DNA from: Solilutibacter tolerans
Lineage (GTDB): Bacteria; Pseudomonadota; Gammaproteobacteria; Xanthomonadales; Xanthomonadaceae
DNA: 50,045 nucleotides
Assembly (NCBI RefSeq): GCF_900155935.1
Contig: NZ_FTLW01000003.1
Span: 395,001-445,045 of the forward strand
Direction: 5' to 3'
Under the pieces are notes generated by a model. The model was not told the origin of the DNA, did no database searches, and saw nothing but the letters and a program-made list of their open reading frames with translations. Shown here piece after piece: positions 47,756-50,045 of the stretch. How positions within the stretch are numbered: the stretch's first letter is position 1; every line of letters starts with the position of its first letter. A program made the translations under genes and the position numbers.

Positions 47756-49903
47756 ATGAACATCAACCGTCGTCGCCGGCCCTCCGCGTCCACCCTGGCC
47801 CTGGCTCTGCTGGCCGCCATTTCCGCACCCGTACTGGCGCAGGACGCACCCTGCCTGAATCCCGACGGGACGCCGGTTTCGCCCGCACCATCCACCGACC
47901 AGGGCAGCGAGCACGGGACCGACAATACGACATGCCACCCGCAGGCGTCGGCCTACGGGCAGGACAACAACGCCAGCGGCTTTCAAAGCAGTGCGTTCGG
48001 ATTGGCCAACTACGCCCGTGGGAACACAAGCATCGCGATTGGCAATAGCAACCACGCCCTCGGTACCAGAGGCACTGCGCTCGGCTTCAACAACCTTGCC
48101 GCCGGTACGCAGAGTACCGCCATCGGCATCATCAACGTGGCCAGCCAAAGCGACACCGTCGCGATTGGCAACTACAACACCGCATCGGCGCTTGGTAGCG
48201 TAAGCATGGGCGCTTACAGCACAGTGAACCAGGCCGCCGATTACGCCGTGGTTCTGGGTGCGGGCAGTTCGGCGGCGGATGGCGCCCGCGCCGCCGTCGG
48301 GGCCGTGAATGCCGTTGCGATAGGCCGCGGTGCAGCCGCAGCGTCCGCTGATGTGGTCGCCATTGGCCAATACAGCACTGCCGAGGGCGGTCGCGCGACT
48401 GCCCTCGGCCATCGCAGCCACGCATCGACGGCCGATTCAATTGCTATCGGCAACAGCAGCAGGGCATCGGGCGCCCTTTCCATCGCCGTTGGCTCGATCA
48501 GCATCGCCTCGGGCAACAACTCGACCGCATCCGGCTACAACGCGAGGGCAAGCGGTCTCAACTCCGTCGCGGCGGGCGCGAACAGCAATGCGGGAGGGGC
48601 GTCTTCCACCGCCACGGGCGTGAGCAGCGAAGCGCGGGGCAACAACGCCACCGCAACCGGCATGAACAGCCAGGCGCTCGGTTTCGACTCCACCGCGACC
48701 GGCCAGGCCAGCCGCGCCGAGGCCAACCTGGCAACCGCCACCGGAGCCTCCAGCAGGGCCGCTGCCGCTGCTGCCACCGCAACCGGCGCCAACAGCCTGG
48801 CCTCGGGCGCAGGCGCGACTGCCACCGGCGCGGCCAGCAGGGCCGACGGCGAGGACAGCGTCGCTTACGGCAGGCTCGCCCGGGCCAGCGCAGCCAATTC
48901 GGTGGCACTGGGCGCCAACTCCGTCGCCGAAGAGGAAAGTACGGTTTCGGTGGGCAGCGTCGGTCGCGAGCGGCGCATCGTCAATGTCGCGGCAGGCGCT
49001 ACCAGTACCGATGCGGTCAACGTCAGCCAGTTGACCACGCTCGTCGGCTGGCTGGGCGGGGGGGCCGCCTTCAGCAGTGGCGTGTTCACCGCGCCCAGCT
49101 ACGTCGTCCAGGGCAGCACCTACAACAACGTCGGCGCGGCCTTCGCCGCGGTGGACAGCCGGCTCACCGCGCTGGGCAGCGGCGGCGGCAGCACTGGCCC
49201 GCAAGGCCCTGCCGGCGACAGCGCCTATCAGGTGGCGGTGAACAACGGCTTCACTGGCACCGAAGCGCAATGGCTGGCCTCGCTGGTTGGTCCGCCAGGC
49301 CCGGCCGGTGCGGATGGCGCGACTGGCGCGCAGGGTCCGGTAGGTCCCGCAGGTCCGCAAGGCCCCGCGGGCGCGGACGGAACCGGCGGGAGCGGCCTGA
49401 CCGAAGCGCAGGTCGCCACCATCGCCGGCACCGTGTCGGCCAGTGGCGACGCCACCACCCTGCAAAGCGCACAGGCCCACGCCGATGCCGGCGACACACA
49501 GACGCTGGAACAGGCCCGGGCGCACAGCGACAACACCGCAACCGAAACCTTGAACGCGGCCAACGCATACACCGACCAGCGTGTCGCCCAGATCGCGCTG
49601 GGCGGTTGGCAGGACGACTTCACTGCGCTGCGCAACCAGATGGACGAGCGCTTCCGCCTGCAGGACCGCCGCATCGACAAGCAGGGCGCGATGACCTCGG
49701 CCATGATGAACATGGCGATCAACGCCGCCGGCACGCAAAGCCCGCGCGGGCGCATCTCGGTGGGGGCCGGCTGGCAGAACGGTGAAAGCGCGCTGTCCAT
49801 CGGCTACGGCAAGCGCATTGGCAAGAGCGGCTCGTTCTCGCTGGGCGGCGCCATGAGCAATGGCGAGAAAACGGCCGGCCTGGGCTTCGGCATGGATCTG
49901 TAA
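47756..49903 (+). CDS. Trimeric autotransporter adhesin (YadA-like) with collagen-like triplets
   Basis: A 715-residue surface protein. Signal peptide 1-27 (VLA-QDA). A head of YadA-type 14-residue repeats spans about 60-405 (pattern S-x-A-x-G, e.g. SIAIGNSSRASGALSIAVGS). A neck DAVNVSQL sits near 420. Two runs of collagen-like Gly-x-y triplets follow at about 480-487 and 513-545, separated by a segment AYQVAVNNGFTGTEAQWLAS that is common in phage-tail and collagen-like proteins. Then a coiled-coil stalk (about 560-620) and a C-terminal YadA anchor (about 635-715) that forms the trimeric outer-membrane barrel. AGAGGAG precedes the ATG. It probably mediates attachment. Confidence 0.92.
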   Translation: MNINRRRRPSASTLALALLAAISAPVLAQDAPCLNPDGTPVSPAPSTDQGSEHGTDNTTCHPQASAYGQDNNASGFQSSAFGLANYARGNTSIAIGNSNHALGTRGTALGFNNLAAGTQSTAIGIINVASQSDTVAIGNYNTASALGSVSMGAYSTVNQAADYAVVLGAGSSAADGARAAVGAVNAVAIGRGAAAASADVVAIGQYSTAEGGRATALGHRSHASTADSIAIGNSSRASGALSIAVGSISIASGNNSTASGYNARASGLNSVAAGANSNAGGASSTATGVSSEARGNNATATGMNSQALGFDSTATGQASRAEANLATATGASSRAAAAAATATGANSLASGAGATATGAASRADGEDSVAYGRLARASAANSVALGANSVAEEESTVSVGSVGRERRIVNVAAGATSTDAVNVSQLTTLVGWLGGGAAFSSGVFTAPSYVVQGSTYNNVGAAFAAVDSRLTALGSGGGSTGPQGPAGDSAYQVAVNNGFTGTEAQWLASLVGPPGPAGADGATGAQGPVGPAGPQGPAGADGTGGSGLTEAQVATIAGTVSASGDATTLQSAQAHADAGDTQTLEQARAHSDNTATETLNAANAYTDQRVAQIALGGWQDDFTALRNQMDERFRLQDRRIDKQGAMTSAMMNMAINAAGTQSPRGRISVGAGWQNGESALSIGYGKRIGKSGSFSLGGAMSNGEKTAGLGFGMDL

Positions 49904-49969
49904 CGGGCAGTTTCGCCGGGGCGCCCCGGACGCCCATGGAAAACGGTGGGCTAGCTGTGATCTCTCAGT

Positions 49970-50045
49970 AGGTTGTTCATCCGGGGTGATCCCGGAAGAC
50001 TGGAGGTGCGAATCAGCCACCCCTCCAGGAGCCCCGGATGAACCT
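49970..50045. repeat. Nested hairpin at window edge covering an RBS and start codon
   Basis: Outer arms GTTCATCCGGGG (49975-49986) and CCCCGGATGAAC (50032-50043) enclose inner arms CTGGAGG (50000-50006) and CCTCCAG (50022-50028). AGGAG lies between the inner and outer right arms, and the ATG at 50038 is inside the outer right arm. The structure has no T-tract and is not a terminator. Terminal or subterminal hairpins of this sort are common at insertion-sequence ends, but the family cannot be told. Confidence 0.6.
50038..50045 (+). CDS. Possible start of a gene running off the window
   Basis: An ATG with CCAGGAG seven bases upstream begins a frame (Met-Asn-Leu/Pro-ambiguous) cut by the window end. 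The RBS and start codon lie in a hairpin, as in several transposase genes. The product cannot be known from three codons. Confidence 0.3.

Noticed and set aside
48000..48950. Short, regularly spaced repeats resembling a CRISPR-like array
   Set aside because: They are in frame, about 42 bases apart and translate to YadA head repeats; spacers are not unique sequences between identical repeats.
48437..50020. Long open frame opposite the adhesin gene
   Set aside because: Arises from the GC-rich repeats of the head and collagen-like regions; no domain.

Overview
The window is about 64% GC chromosomal DNA. It most probably comes from a gammaproteobacterium of the Xanthomonadaceae/Lysobacteraceae (Lysobacter, Luteimonas or Thermomonas-like). 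The evidence is the family-typical gene content: a short adenylate kinase beside mpl, a PPi-dependent phosphofructokinase near a membrane pyrophosphatase, a PCMT-like gene in front of tolC, and waaA divergent from an LpxL-type acyltransferase. The genus is an inference. No rRNA, tRNA or CRISPR array was seen.

Layout. 1-7.8 kb: the 3' part of hemL, a voltage-gated K+ channel, an SDR-gloA-argD operon, a DedA-PAP2 fusion and mpl. 7.8-14 kb: a pyrophosphate-linked block of adk, pfp, yggU, hppA and ppa; HppA has an OmpA-like tail. 14-19.3 kb: a DUF4136 lipoprotein, a pore-degenerate channel-like protein, thiC under a TPP riboswitch, thrB and a TetR regulator. 19.3-27.2 kb: outer-envelope genes, namely a PCMT-like protein with tolC, waaA and lpxL divergent, and a tightly overlapped GT4-waaL-waaE operon behind a small zf-CHCC protein. 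27.3-38 kb: an ltrA gene broken by an amber codon, a rutE-yceI-pirin operon, an ELM1-like gene, glnE, a flavin oxidoreductase and a membrane GGDEF protein. 38-40.1 kb: groES-groEL behind a CIRCE operator that overlaps the promoter.

40.15-50 kb is accessory in character. It holds an AT-richer gap, a small coiled-coil/HTH gene interrupted by TGA, a convergent and frameshifted IS1595-type transposase, an orphan secreted protein, a Hanks-type kinase with TPRs followed by a remnant of a second copy of its C-terminus, a secreted RCC1-repeat protein, and a trimeric autotransporter with collagen-like triplets. At the very end, a nested hairpin covers what looks like the start of another gene, probably mobile.

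How the genes work together: the PPi block can draw glycolytic flux and a proton gradient from pyrophosphate (Pfp, HppA) while Ppa and Adk recycle PPi and adenylates. The 19-27 kb genes build lipid A-core-O-antigen and export. The most unusual items are the HppA-OmpA fusion, several proteins that keep a fold but lack a key residue (PAP2, PCMT-like, channel-like, SDR), predicted leaderless mRNAs, three broken genes, and the start-codon-covering hairpin at the right edge.
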